Made by a program: the position numbers and the translations under genes
Part shown: positions 1 to 10,301 of the stretch, piece after piece
How the letters are laid out: each line of letters opens with the position of its first letter
How positions within the stretch are numbered: the stretch's first letter is position 1
The notes under the pieces: model-generated
Database searches by the model: none
Told to the model about the DNA's origin: nothing
What the model saw: the letters and a program-made list of their open reading frames with translations, nothing else
From: Tupaia tana
Lineage: Eukaryota > Chordata > Mammalia > Scandentia > Tupaiidae
NCBI GenBank assembly: GCA_026018925.1
Contig: JAKSZU010000321.1
Coordinates: 124,001 to 188,000, forward strand
Length of the DNA stretch: 64,000 nt
Direction of reading: 5' to 3'

Positions 1-125
1 TGAATTATGAGTAGAAAATCTTCATTTCTCCTGTTCCCTGAAAAATCTAGTTCCCAGTATCCATGAGGAGTCTGCTCAGAGAAGGGCTCAACTCTCCTGC
101 CACACTAGCTCTGCTTGCTGGAGGC
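1..125 (+). repeat. Representative short unit S (125 bp)
   Basis: A typical S unit. It aligns to unit bases 1-101 and 294-317 of L and lacks the 192 bases between. The join reads CTCCTGCC followed by ACACTAG. The window happens to begin exactly at the chosen unit start, so this copy is complete in this phase, although the true array phase is arbitrary. Nearly all S copies carry A at unit base 90, a marker separate from the size difference, so most S units descend from one ancestral S rather than from repeated loss of the segment. Recurrent S subtypes include GGGTTC with AGACTAG, CCACCCTAG, CTGACACAC and CATGTCACAC. Confidence 0.97.
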
Positions 126-275
126 TGAATTATGAGTAGAAAATCTTCATTTCTCCTGTTCCCTGAAAAATCTAGTTCCCAGTATCCATGAGGAGTCTGC
201 TCAGAGAAGGGCTCTACTCTCCTGCCTGGGAGGAAGAAGCAGAAGGGATTATTAACAAAACAATGGGAGGAGCAG

Positions 276-281
276 AGCGCC
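276..281. other. Single usual CpG of the unit, in an AGCGCC site
   Basis: The hexamer AGCGCC fits the HaeII recognition pattern RGCGCY and holds the only CpG of the consensus 442-bp dimer. Most L units keep it. It is lost as GAGTGCC in L units starting at 8342, 40998, 45055, 52317, 53076, 58129 and 63058, the C-to-T change expected from deamination of methylated CpG. It is lost as GAGAGCC in 16 others, for example those starting at 1452, 4296, 12195, 14603, 38224 and 45497. Confidence 0.85.
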
Positions 282-298
282 AGAGAAAAACTTTGCCT

Positions 299-339
299 TT
301 AAAAAAATCATAAAAAGGAAAAATTACCAAAAAACAAAG
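299..339 (+). repeat. A-rich stretch inside L
   Basis: Short A-runs separated by single other bases, including the run after CTTTGCCTTT. This is the main length-variable part of L: the run reads six to eight A in different copies. One heritable subtype carries a shortened run followed by TTATAAAA in place of TCATAAAA and marks a fixed HOR-A position (L units at 16057, 18267, 20035, 25655, 27868, 29634, 31843, 33611 and 35823). Another reads ATCAAAAGG and marks HOR-B (39799, 43847, 51117, 56487). Confidence 0.85.
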
Positions 340-400
340 ATGAGGAGACAGGAGCAGAGAGAGACAGAGACCTCAGAGACACAGTGACAGAGATAGGAGG
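340..400 (+). repeat. Degenerate GAGACA-like purine stretch inside L
   Basis: Loosely repeated GAGACAG, GAGAGAC, CAGAGAC and GACAGAG words, about 8-10 bases apart, making this strand almost all A, G and C. It looks like a decayed simple repeat taken into the unit before the array grew, because its irregularities are shared by essentially all L copies. Subtypes here include AGATAGAG (HOR-A and HOR-B position), GAGGACACAGG and ACAAGAGAG. Confidence 0.6.
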
Positions 401-442
401 CCAGAGGGGCTCCCTACCACACTAGCTCTGCTTGCTGGAGGC

Positions 443-3400
443 TGAATTATGAGTAGAAAATCTTCATTTCTCCTGTTCCCTGAAAAATCTAGTTCCCAGT
501 ATCCATGAGGAGTCTGCTCAGAGAAGGGCTCAACTCTCCTGCCACACTAGCTCTGCTTGCTGGAGGCTGAATTATGAGTAGAAAATCTTCATTTCTCCTG
601 TTCCCTGAAAAATCTAGTTCCCAGTATCCATGAGGAGTCTGCTCAGAGAAGGGCTCTACTCTCCTGCCTGGGAGGAAGAAGCAGAAGGGATTATTAACAA
701 AACAATGGGAGGAGCTGAGCGCCAGAGAAAAACTTTGCCTTTAAAAAAATCATAAAAAGGAAAAATTACCAAAAAACAAAGATGAGGAGACAGGAGCCGA
801 GAGAGACAGAGACCTCAGAGACACAGTGACAGAGATAGGAGGCCAGAGGGGCTCCCTACCACACTAGCTCTGCTTGCTGGAGGCTGAATTATCAGAACAA
901 AATCTTCATTTCTCCTGTTCCCTGAAAAATCTAGTTCCCAGTATCCATGAGGAGTCTGCCCAGAGAAGGGCTCAACTCTCCTGCCACACTAGCTCTGCTT
1001 GCTGGAGGCTGAATTATGAGTAGAAAATCTTCATTTCTCCTGTTCCCTGAAAAATCTAGTTCCCAGTATCCATGAGGAGTCTGCTCAGAGAAGGGCTCTA
1101 CTCTCCTGCCTGGGAGGAAGAAGCAGAAGGGATTATTAACAAAACAATGGGAGGAGCAGAGCGCAAGAGAAAAACTTTGCCTTTAAAAAAATCATAAAAA
1201 GGAAAAATTACCAAAAAACAAAGATGAGGAGACAGGAGCAGAGAGAGACAGAGACCTCAGAGACACAGTGACAGAGATAGGAGGCCAGAGGGGCTCCCTA
1301 CCACACTAGCTCTGCTTGCTGGAGGCTGAATTATGAGTAGAAAATCTTCATTTCTCCTGTTCCCTGAAAAATCTAGTTCCCAGTATCCATGAGGAGTCTG
1401 CTCAGAGAAGGGCTCAACTCTCCTGCCACACTAGCTCTGCTTGCTGGAGGCTGAATTATGAGTAGAAAATCTTCATTTCTCCTGTTCCCTGAAAAATCTA
1501 GTTCCCAGTATCCATGAGGAGTCTGCTCAGAGAAGGGCTCTACTCTCCTGCCTGGGAGGAAGAAGCAGAAGGGATTATTAACAAAACAATGGGAGGAGCA
1601 GAGAGCCAGAGAAAACCTTTGCCTTTAAAAAAATCATAAAAAGGAAAAATTACCAAAAAACAAAGATGAGGAGACAGGAGCAGAGAGAGACAGAGACCTT
1701 AGAGACTCAGTGACAGAGATAGGAGGCCAGAGGGGCTCCCTACCACACTAGCTCTGCTTGCTGGAGGCTGAATTATGAGTAGAAAATCTTCATTTCTCCT
1801 GTTCCCTGAAAAATCTAGTTCCCAGTATCCATGAGGAGTCTGCCCAGAGAAGGGCTCAACTCTCCTGCCACACTAGCTCTGCTTGCTGGAGGCTGAATTA
1901 TGAGTAGAAAATCTTCATTTCTCCTGTTCCCTGAAAAATCTAGTTCCCAGTATCCATGAGGAGTCTGCTCAGAGAAGGGCTCTACTCTCCTGCCTGGGAG
2001 GAAGAAGCAGAAGGGATTATTAACAAAACAATGGGAGGAGCAGAGCGCCAGAGAAAAACTTTGCCTTTAAAAAAATCATAAAAAGGAAAAATTACCAAAA
2101 AACAAAGATGAGGAGACAGGAGCAGAGAGAGACAGAGACCTCAGAGACACAGTGACAGAGATAGGAGGCCAGAGGGGCTCCCTACCACACTAGCTCTGCT
2201 TGCTGGAGGCTGAATTATGAGTAGAAAATCTTCATTTCTCCTGTTCCCTGAAAAATCTAGTTCCCAGTATCCATGAGGAGTCTGCTCAGAGAAGGGCTCA
2301 ACTCTCCTGCCACACTAGCTCTGCTTGCTGGAGGCTGAATTATGAGTAGAAAATCTTCATTTCTCCTGTTCCCTGAAAAATCTAGTTCCCAGTATCCATG
2401 AGGAGTCTGCTCAGAGAAGGGCTCTACTCTCCTGCCTGGGAGGAAGACGCAGAAGGGATTATTAACAAAACAATGGGAGGAGCAGAGAGCCAGAGAAAAC
2501 CTTTGCCTTTAAAAAAATCATAAAAAGGAAAAATTACCAAAAAACAAAGATGAGGAGACAGGAGCAGAGAGAGACAGAGACCTCAGAGACACAGTGACAG
2601 AGATAGGAGGCCAGAGGGGCTCCCTACCACACTAGCTCTGCTTGCTGGAGGCTGAATTATGAGTAGAAAATCTTCATTTCTCCTGTTCCCTGAAAAATCT
2701 AGTTCCCAGTATCCATGAGGAGTCTGCTCAGAGAAGGGCTCAACTCTCCTGCCACACTAGCTCTGCTTGCTGGAGGCTGAATTATGAGTAGAAAATCTTC
2801 ATTTCTCCTGTTCCCTGAAAAATCTAGTTCCCAGTATCCATGAGGAGTCTGCTCAGAGAAGGGCTCTACTCTCCTGTCTGGGAGGAAGAAGCAGAAGGGA
2901 TTATTAACAAAACAATGGGAGGAGCAGAGCGCCAGAGAAAAACTTTGCCTTTAAAAAAATCATAAAAAGGAAAAATTACCAAAAAACAAAGATGAGGAGA
3001 CAGGAGCAGAGAGAGACAGAGACCTCAGAGACACAGTGACAGAGATAGGAGGCCAGAGGGGCTCCCTACCACACTAGCTCTGCTTGCTGGAGGCTGAAGT
3101 ATGAGTAGAAAATCTTCATTTCTCCTGTTCCCTGAAAAATCTAGTTCCCAGTATCCATGAGGAGTCTGCTCAGAGAAGAGCTCTACTCTCCTGCCTGGGA
3201 GGAAGAAGCAGAAGGGATTATGAACAAAACAATGGGAGGAGCAGAGCGCCAGAGAAAAACTTTGCCTTTAAAAAAATCATAAAAAGGAAAAATTACCAAA
3301 AAACAAAGATGAGGAGACAGGAGCAGAGAGAGACAGAGACCTCAGAGACACAGTGACAGAGATAGGAGGCCAGAGGGGCTCCCTACCACACTAGCTCTGC

Positions 3401-5179
3401 TTGCTGGAGGCTGAATTATGAGTAGAAAATCTTCATTTCTCCTGTTCCCTGAAAAATCTAGTTCCCAGTATCCATGAGGAGTCTGCTCAGAGAAGGGTTC
3501 AACTCTCCTGCCACACTAGCTCTGCTTGCTGGAGGCTGAATTATGAGTAGAAAATCTTCATTTCTCCTGTTCCCTGAAAAATCTAGTTCCCAGTATCCAT
3601 GAGGAGTCTGCTCAGAGAAGGGCTCTACTCTCCTGCCTGGGAGGAAGAAGCAGAAGGGATTATTAACAAAACAATGGGAGGAGCAGAGCGCCAGAGAAAA
3701 ACTTTGCCTTTAAAAAAATCATAAAAAGGAAAAATTACCAAAAAACAAAGATGAGGAGACAGGAGCAGAGAGAGACAGAGACCTCAGAGACACAGTGACA
3801 GAGATAGGAGGCCAGAGGGGCTCCCTACCACACTAGCTCTGCTTGCTGGAGGCTGAATTATGAGTAGAAAATCTTCATTTCTCCTGTTCCCTGAAAAATC
3901 TAGTTCCCAGTATCCATGAGGAGTCTGCTCAGAGAAGGGCTCTACTCTCCTGCCTGGGAGGAAGAAGCAGAAGGGATTATTAACAAAACAATGGGAGGAG
4001 CAGAGCGCCAGAGAAAAACTTTGCCTTTAAAAAAATCATAAAAAGGAAAAATTACCAAAAAACAAAGATTAGGAGACAGGAGCAGAGAGAGATAGAGATC
4101 TCAGAGACACAGTGACAGAGATAGGAGGCCAGAGGGGCTCCCTACCACACTAGCTCTGCTTGCTGGAGGCTGAATTATGAGTAGAAAATCTTCATTTCTC
4201 CTGTTCCCTGAAAAATCTAGTTCCCAGTATCCATGAGGAGTCTGCTCAGAGAAGGGCTCAACTCTCCTGCCACACTAGCTCTGCTTGCTGGAGGCTGAAT
4301 TATGAGTAGAAAATCTTCATTTCTCCTGTTCCCTGAAAAATCTAGTTCCCAGTATCCATGAGGAGTCTGCTCAGAGAAGGGCTCTACTCTCCTGCCAGGG
4401 AGGAAGAAGCAGAAGGGATTATTAACAAAACAATGGGAGGAGCAGAGAGCCAGAGAAAAAATTTGCCTTTAAAAAAATCATAAAAAGGAAAAATTACCAA
4501 AAAACAAAGATGAGGAGACAGGAGCAGAGAGAGACAGAGACCTCAGAGACACAGTGACAGAGATAGGAGGCCAGAGGGGCTCCCTACCACACTAGCTCTG
4601 CTTGCTGGAGGCTGAATTATGAGTAGAAAATCTTCATTTCTCCTGTTCCCTGAAAAATCTAGTTCCCAGTATCCATGAGGAGTCTGCTCAGAGAAGGGCT
4701 CAACTCTCCTGCCACACTAGCTCTGCTTGCTGGAGGCTGAATTATGAGTAGAAAATCTTCATTTCTCCTGTTCCCTGAAAAATCTAGTTCCCAGTATCCA
4801 TGAGGAGTCTGCTCAGAGAAGGGCTCAACTCTCCTGCCACACTAGCTCTGCTTGCTGGAGGCTGAATTATGAGTAGAAAATCTTCATTTCTCCTGTTCCC
4901 TGAAAAATCTAGTTCCCAGTATCCATGAGGAGTCTGCTCAGAGAAGGGCTCTACTCTCCTGCCTGGGAGGAAGAAGCAGAAGGGATTATTAACAAAACAA
5001 TGGGAGGAGCAGAGCGCCAGAGAAAAACTTTGCCTTTAAAAAAATCATAAAAAGGAAAAATTACCAAAAAACAAAGATGAGGAGACAGGAGCAGAGAGAG
5101 ACAGAGACCTCAGAGACACAGTGACAGAGATAGGAGGCCAGAGGGGCTCCCTACCACACGAGCTCTGCTTGCTGGAGGC
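443..5179 (+). repeat. Module P, copy 1 (4737 bp)
   Basis: Unit starts: S443 L568 S885 L1010 S1327 L1452 S1769 L1894 S2211 L2336 S2653 L2778 L3095 S3412 L3537 L3854 S4171 L4296 S4613 S4738 L4863. Markers shared with copies at 10302 and 20351 are GGAGCCGAG in L568, the TCAGAACAAAATC start and TGCCCAG in S885, GAGAGCC in L1452, CTGTCTGGG in L2778, GAAGAGCTC with ATTATGAAC in L3095, the following L-L pair, and GCCAGGG with GAGAGCC in L4296 followed by an S-S pair. Compared with copy 2 it is one dimer shorter in its middle and carries its own 884-bp duplication at 885-2652. HOR-B-like units follow it, whereas copies 2 and 3 are followed by HOR-A. Confidence 0.85.
885..2652 (+). repeat. 884-bp tandem duplication (885-1768 and 1769-2652)
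   Basis: Two successive S-L-S-L blocks. Both begin with an S unit carrying TGCCCAG and both end with an L unit carrying GAGAGCC and AAACCTTTGCC, a pair not seen elsewhere. The TCAGAACAAAATC start of S885 is absent from S1769, and GAAGACGCAG occurs only in L2336, so some change followed the copying. The duplication is private to module P copy 1. Confidence 0.85.
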
Positions 5180-6890
5180 TGAATTATGAGTAGAAAATCT
5201 TCATTTCTCCTGTTCCCTGAAAAATCTAGTTCCCAGTATCCATGAGGAGTCTGCTCAGAGAAGGGCTCAACTCTCCTGCCACACTAGCTCTGCTTGCTGG
5301 AGGCTGAATTTTGAGTAGAAAATCTTCATTTCTCCTGTTCCCTGAAAAATCTAGTTCCCAGTATCCATGAGGAGTCTGCTCAGAGAAGGGCTCTACTCTC
5401 CTGCCTGGGAGGAAGAAGCAGAAGGGATTATTAACAAAACAATGGGAGGAGCAGAGCGCCAGAGAAAAACTTTGCCTTTAAAAAAATCATAAAAAGGAAA
5501 AATTACCAAAAAACAAAGATGAGGAGACAGGAGCAGAGAGAGACAGAGACCTCAGAGACACAGTGACAGAGATAGAAGGCCAGAGGGGCTCCCTACCACA
5601 CTAACTCTGCTTGCTGGAGGCTGAATTATGAGTAGTAAATCTTCATTTCTCCTGTTCCCTGAAAAATCTAGTTCCCAGTATCCATGAGGAGTCTGCTCAG
5701 AGAAGGGCTCTACTCTCCTGCCTGGGAGGAAGAAGCAGAAGGGATTATTAACAAAACAATGGGAGGAGCAGAGCGCCAGAGAAAAACTTTGCCTTTAAAA
5801 AAATCATAAAAAGGAAAAATTACCAAAAAACAAAGATGAGGAGACAGGAGCAGAGAGAGACAGAGACCTCAGAGACACAGTGACAGAGATAGGAGGCCAG
5901 AGGGGCTCCCTACCACACTAGCTCTGCTTGCTGGAGGCTGAATTATGAGTAGAAAATCTTCATTTCTCCTGTTCCCTGAAAAATCTAGTTCCCAGTATCC
6001 ATGAGGAGTCTGCTCAGAGAAGGGCTCTACTCTCCTGCCTGGGAGGAAGAAGCAGAACGGATTATTAACAAAACAATGGGAGGAGCAGAGCGCCAGAGAA
6101 AAACTTTGCCTTTTTAAAAAATCATAAAAAGGAAAAATTACCAAAAAACAAAGATGAGGAGACAGGAGCAGAGAGAGACAGAGACCTCAGAGACACAGTG
6201 ACAGAGATAGGAGGCCAGAGGGGCTCCCTACCACACTAGCTCTGCTTGCTGGAGGCTGAATTATGAGTAGAAAATCTTCATTTCTCCTGTTCCCTGAAAA
6301 ATCTAGTTCCCAGTATCCATGAGGAGTCTGCTCAGAGAAGGGCTCTACTCTCCTGCCTGGGAGGAAGAAGCAGAAGGGATTATTAACAAAACAATGGGAG
6401 GAGCAGAGCGCCAGAGAAAAACTTTGCCTTTAAAAAAATCATAAAAAGGAAAAATTACCAAAAAACAAAGATGAGGACACAGGAGCAGAGAGAGACAGAG
6501 ACCTCAGAGACACAGTGACAGAGATAGAAGGCCAGAGGGGCTCCCTACCACAATAACTCTGCTTGCTGGAGGCTGAATTATGAGTAGTAAAATTTCATTT
6601 CTCCTGTTCCCTGAAAAATCTAGTTCCCAGTATCCATGAGGAGTCTGCTCAGAGAAGGGCTCTACTATCCTGCCTGGGAGGAAGAAGCAGAAGGGATTAT
6701 TAACAAAACAATGGGAGGAGCAGAGCGCCAGAGAAAAACTTTGCCTTTAAAAAAATCATAAAAAGGAAAAATTACCAAAAAACAAAGATGAGGAGACAGG
6801 AGCAGAGAGAGACAGAGACCTCAGAGACACAGTGACAGAGATAGGAGGCCAGAGGGGCTCCCTACCACACGAGCTCTGCTTGCTGGAGGC
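5180..6890 (+). repeat. HOR-B-like segment with five L units in a row
   Basis: S5180 followed by L5305 L5622 L5939 L6257 L6574, the longest L run in the window. L5305 has GATAGAAGGCC and CTAACTC, L5622 has AGTAGTAAAT, L6257 has GAGGACAC, GAAGGCC and ATAACTC, and L6574 has AGTAGTAAAAT. This order matches S42326 L42451 L42768 S43086 L43212 L43529 L43847, except that the S expected between L5622 and L5939 is missing. The two marked L pairs repeat at a spacing of 952 bp. L5939 is 318 bp, with five T before a shorter A-run. Confidence 0.8.
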
Positions 6891-8341
6891 TGAATTATGA
6901 GTAGAAAATCTTCATTTCTCCTGTTCCCTGAAAAATCTAGTTCCCAGTATCCATGAGGAGTCTGCTCAGAGAAGGGCTCAACTCTCCTGCCACACTAGCT
7001 CTGCTTGCTGGAGGCTGAATTATGAGTAGAAAATCTTCATTTCTCCTGTTCCCTGAAAAATCTAGTTCCCAGTATCCATGAGGAGTCTGCTCAGAGAAGG
7101 GCTCAACTCTCCTGCCACACTAGCTCTGCTTGCTGGAGGCTGAATTATGAGTAGAAAATCTTCATTTCTCCTCTTCCCTGAAAAATCTAGTTCCCAGTAT
7201 CCATCAGGAGTCTGCTCAGAGAAGGGCTCTACTCTCCTGCCTGGGAGGAAGAAGCAGAAGGGAGTATTATCAAAACAATGGGAGGAGCAGAGCGCCAGAG
7301 AAAAACTTTGCCTTTAAAAAAATCATAAAAAGGAAAAATTACCAAAAAACAAAGATGAGGAGACAGGAGCAGAGAGAGACAGAGACCTCAGAGACACAGT
7401 GACAGAGATAGGAGGCCAGAGGGGCTCCCTACCACACTAGCTCTGCTTGCTGGAGGCTGAATTATGAGTAGAAAATCTTCATTTTAACTGTTCCCTGAAA
7501 AATCTAGTTCCCAGTATCCATGAGGAGTCTGCTCAGAGAAGGGCTCAACTCTCCTGCCACACTAGCTCTGCTTGCTGGAGGCTGAATTATGAGTAGAAAA
7601 TCTTCATTTCTCCTGTTCCCTGAAAAATCTAGTTCCCAGTATCCATGAGGAGTCTGCTCAGAGAAGGGCTCTACTCTCCTGCCTGGGAGGAAGAAGCAGA
7701 AGGGATTATTAACAAAACAATGGGAGGAGCAGAGCGCCAGAGAAAAACTTTGCCTTTAAAAAAATCATAAAAAGGAAAAGTTACCAAAAAACAAAGATGA
7801 GGAGACAGGAGCAGAGAGAGACAGAGACCTCAGAGACACAGTGACAGAGATAGGAGGCCAGAGGGGCTCCCTACCACTCTAGCTCTGCTTGCTGGAGGCT
7901 GAATTATGAGTAGAAAATCTTCATTTCTCCTGTTCCCTGAAAAATCTAGTTCCCAGTATCCATGAGGAGTCTGCTCAGAGAAGGGCTCAACTCTCCTGCC
8001 ACACTAGCTCTGCTTGCTGGAGGCTGAATTATGAGTAGAAAATCTTCATTTCTCCTGTTCCCTGAAAAATCTAGTTCCCAGTATCCATAAGGAGTCTGCT
8101 CAGAGAAGGGCTCTACTCTCCTGCCTGGGAGGAAGAAGCAGAAGGGATTATTAACAAAACAATGGGAGGAGCAGAGCGCCAGAGAAAAACTTTGCCTTTA
8201 AAAAAATCATAAAAAGGAAAAATTACCAAAAAACAAAGATGAGGAGACAGGAGCAGAGAGAGACAGAGACCTCAGAGACACAGTGACAGAGATAGGAGGC
8301 CAGAGGGGCTCCCTACCACACTAGCTCTGCTTGCTGGAGGC
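6891..8341 (+). repeat. S-S pair and ordinary dimers (HOR-B-like)
   Basis: S6891 S7016 L7141 S7458 L7583 S7900 L8025. L7141 carries GGAGTATTATC, the same subtype as L44291, L51559 and L56929, and it follows AGTAGTAAAT-type units as in 43847-44613. L7583 has AAAAGTTACC, as do L9985 and L63500. S7458 has the private ATTTTAACTG and L8025 the private CCATAAGG. Confidence 0.75.
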
Positions 8342-9859
8342 TGAATTATGAGTAGAAAATCTTCATTTCTCCTGTTCCCTGAAAAATCTAGTTCCCAGTA
8401 TCCATGAGGAGTCTGCTCAGAGAAGGGCCCTACTCTCCTGCCTGGGAGGAAGAAGCAGAAGGGATTATTAACAAAACAATGGGAGGAGCAGAGTGCCAGA
8501 GAAAAACTTTGCCTTTAAAAAAATCATAAAAAGGAAAAATTACCAAAAAACAAAGATGAGGACACAGGAGCAGAGAGAGACAGAGACCTCAGAGACACAG
8601 TGACAGAGATAGGAGGCCAGAGGGGCTCCCTACCACACTAGCTCTGCTTGCTGGAGGCTGAATTATGAGTAGAAAATCTTCATTTCTCCTGTTCCCTGAA
8701 AAATCTAGTTCCCAGTATCCATGAGGAGTCTGCTCAGAGAAGGGCTCAACTCTCCTGCCACACTAGCTCTGCTTGCTGGAGGCTGAATTATGAGTAGAAA
8801 ATCTTCATTTCTCCTGTTCCCTGAAAAATCTAGTTCCCAGTATCCATGAGGAGTCTGCTCAGAGAAGGGCTCTACTCTCCTGCCTGGGAGGAAGAAGCAG
8901 AAGGGATTATTAACAAAACAATGGGAGGAGCAGAGCGCCAGAGAAAAACTTTGCCTTTAAAAAAATCATAAAAAGGAAAAATTACCAAAAAACAAAGATG
9001 AGGAGACAGGAGCAGAGAGAGACAGAGACCTCAGAGACACAGTGACAGAGATAGGAGTCCAGATGGGCTCCCTACCACACTAGCTCTGCTTGCTGGAGGC
9101 TGAATTATGAGTAGAAAATCTTCATTTCTCCTGTTCCCTGAAAAATCTAGTTCCCAGTATCCATGAGGAGTCTGCTCAGAGAAGGGCTCTACTCTCCTGC
9201 CTGGGAGGAAGAAACAGAAGGGATTATTAACAAAACAATGGGAGGAGCAGAGCGCCAGAGAAAAACTTTGCCTTTAAAAAAATCATAAAAAGGAAAAATT
9301 ACCAAAAAACAAAGATGAGGAGACAGGAGCAGAGAGAGACAGTGACCTCAGAGACATAGTGACAGAGATAGGAGGCCAGAGGGGCTCCCTACCACACTAG
9401 CTCTGCTTGCTGGAGGCTGAATTATGAGTAGAAAATCTTCATTTCTCCTGTTCCCTGAAAAATCTAGTTCCCAGTATCCATGAGGAGTCTGCTCAGAGAA
9501 GGGCTCAACTCTCCTGCCACACTAGCTCTGCTTGCTGGAGGCTGAATTATGAGTAGAAAATCTTCATTTCTCCTGTTCCCTGAAAAATCTAGTTCCCAGT
9601 ATCCATGAGGAGTCTGCTCAGAGAAGGGCTCTACTCTCCTGCCTGGGAGGAAGAAGCAGAAGGGATTATTAACAAAACAATGGGAGGAGCAGAGCGCCAG
9701 AGAAAAACTTTGCCTTTAAAAAAATCATAAAAAGGAAAAATTACCAAAAAACAAAGATGAGGAGACAGGAGCAGAGAGAGACAGAGACCTCAGAGACACA
9801 GTGACAGAGATAGGAGGCCAGAGGGGCTCCCTACCACACTAGCTCTGCTTGCTGGAGGC
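8342..9859 (+). repeat. L-S-L-L-S-L block matching 58129-59646
   Basis: L8342 (GGGCCCTACT, GAGTGCC) S8659 L8784 (GGAGTCCAGATGGG) L9101 S9418 L9543. The block at 58129-59646 has the same order, the same 1518-bp length and the same GGAGTCCAGATGGG subtype in L58571, which I see nowhere else. The two copies lie 49,787 bp apart. L8342 also carries GAGGACAC, which L58129 lacks. Confidence 0.8.
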
Positions 9860-9984
9860 TGAATTATGAGTAGAAAATCTTCATTTCTCCTGTTCCCTGA
9901 AAAATCTAGTTCCCAGTATCCATGAGGAGTCTGCTCAGAGAAGGGCTCTACTCTCCTGCCACACTAGCTCTGCTTGCTGGAGGC
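9860..9984 (+). repeat. S unit with an L-type base at position 90
   Basis: This 125-bp unit reads CTCTACTC before the CTCCTGCC-ACACTAG join, whereas the other S units read CTCAACTC (or TTCAACTC). It therefore has the S deletion on an L-type left side. Possible causes are an independent loss of the same 192 bases from an L unit, gene conversion from an L neighbour, or a single A-to-T change. Confidence 0.85.
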
Positions 9985-10301
9985 TGAATTATGAGTAGAA
10001 AATCTTCATTTCTCCTGTTCCCTGAAAAATCTAGTTCCCAGTATCCATGAGGAGTCTGCTCAGAGAAGGGCTCTACTCTCCTGCCTGGGAGGAAGAAGCA
10101 GAAGGGATTATTAACAAAACAATGGGAGGAGCAGAGCGCCAGAGAAAAACTTTGCCTTTAAAAAAATCATAAAAAGGAAAAGTTACCAAAAAACAAAGAT
10201 GAGGAGACAGGAGCAGAGAGAGACAGAGACCTCAGAGACACAGTGACAGAGATAGGAGGCCAGAGGGGCTCCCTACCACACTAGCTCTGCTTGCTGGAGG
10301 C
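9985..10301 (+). repeat. L unit before module P copy 2
   Basis: A 317-bp L unit with AAAAGTTACC in its A-rich stretch, as in L7583. It joins directly to the AATTAAGAG-type S unit that opens module P copy 2. In copy 3 the same S subtype follows an HOR-A unit (L20035), so one of these two joins is a recombination point. Confidence 0.8.

Larger units (their letters stand above)
227..418 (+). repeat. 192-bp segment present only in L units
   Basis: This is the part of L missing from S, shown in the first L unit. CC precedes it and CC ends it, so its edges can slide by two bases. GGGAG stands just inside the left edge and CTCCC close to the right edge, a five-base inverted pair. The segment contains the single usual CpG of the unit, an A-rich stretch and a GAGACA-like stretch. 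The two-base microhomology fits a simple deletion from L to S. The short inverted pair leaves insertion into S conceivable, but no target-site duplication or transposon feature supports that. Confidence 0.9.
1..442 (+). repeat. Ordinary S-L dimer at the left edge
   Basis: One canonical 442-bp dimer (S at 1, L at 126). It has no private variant that ties it to a named block, so I cannot say which higher-order block it ends. Confidence 0.85.
126..442 (+). repeat. Representative long unit L (317 bp)
   Basis: A typical L unit in three parts. Unit bases 1-101 (126-226) are shared with S and are mixed in composition. Unit bases 102-293 (227-418) are found only in L and are strongly purine-biased on this strand. 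Unit bases 294-317 (419-442) are shared with S again and end in GGAGGC. At unit base 90 L carries T (CTCTACTC) where S carries A. A frame of about 39 codons opens at the ATG at unit base 63 and stops just after the A-run; I see no sign that it is translated. Length variants of 315-323 bp exist, almost all from one-base changes in homopolymers. Confidence 0.97.

Noticed and set aside
227-418. The 192-bp segment as an inserted mobile element
   Set aside because: Its only terminal symmetry is GGGAG/CTCCC (five bases), and the flanking CC is as well explained by deletion at microhomology. It has no poly-A end, no longer target-site duplication and no Pol III promoter, and it is never found outside this unit.
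126-442. Unit as an LTR or SINE
   Set aside because: It lacks TG...CA ends with a clear polyadenylation signal, tRNA-like A and B boxes in order, and a terminal A tail. The A-rich part is internal.
3181-3190. Subtype-specific GAGCTC sites (for example in L3095, L13399, L23444, L37023, L57371, L58888) as regulatory elements
   Set aside because: They arise from one G-to-A change in GAAGGGCTC and follow block descent. No other regulatory feature is nearby.
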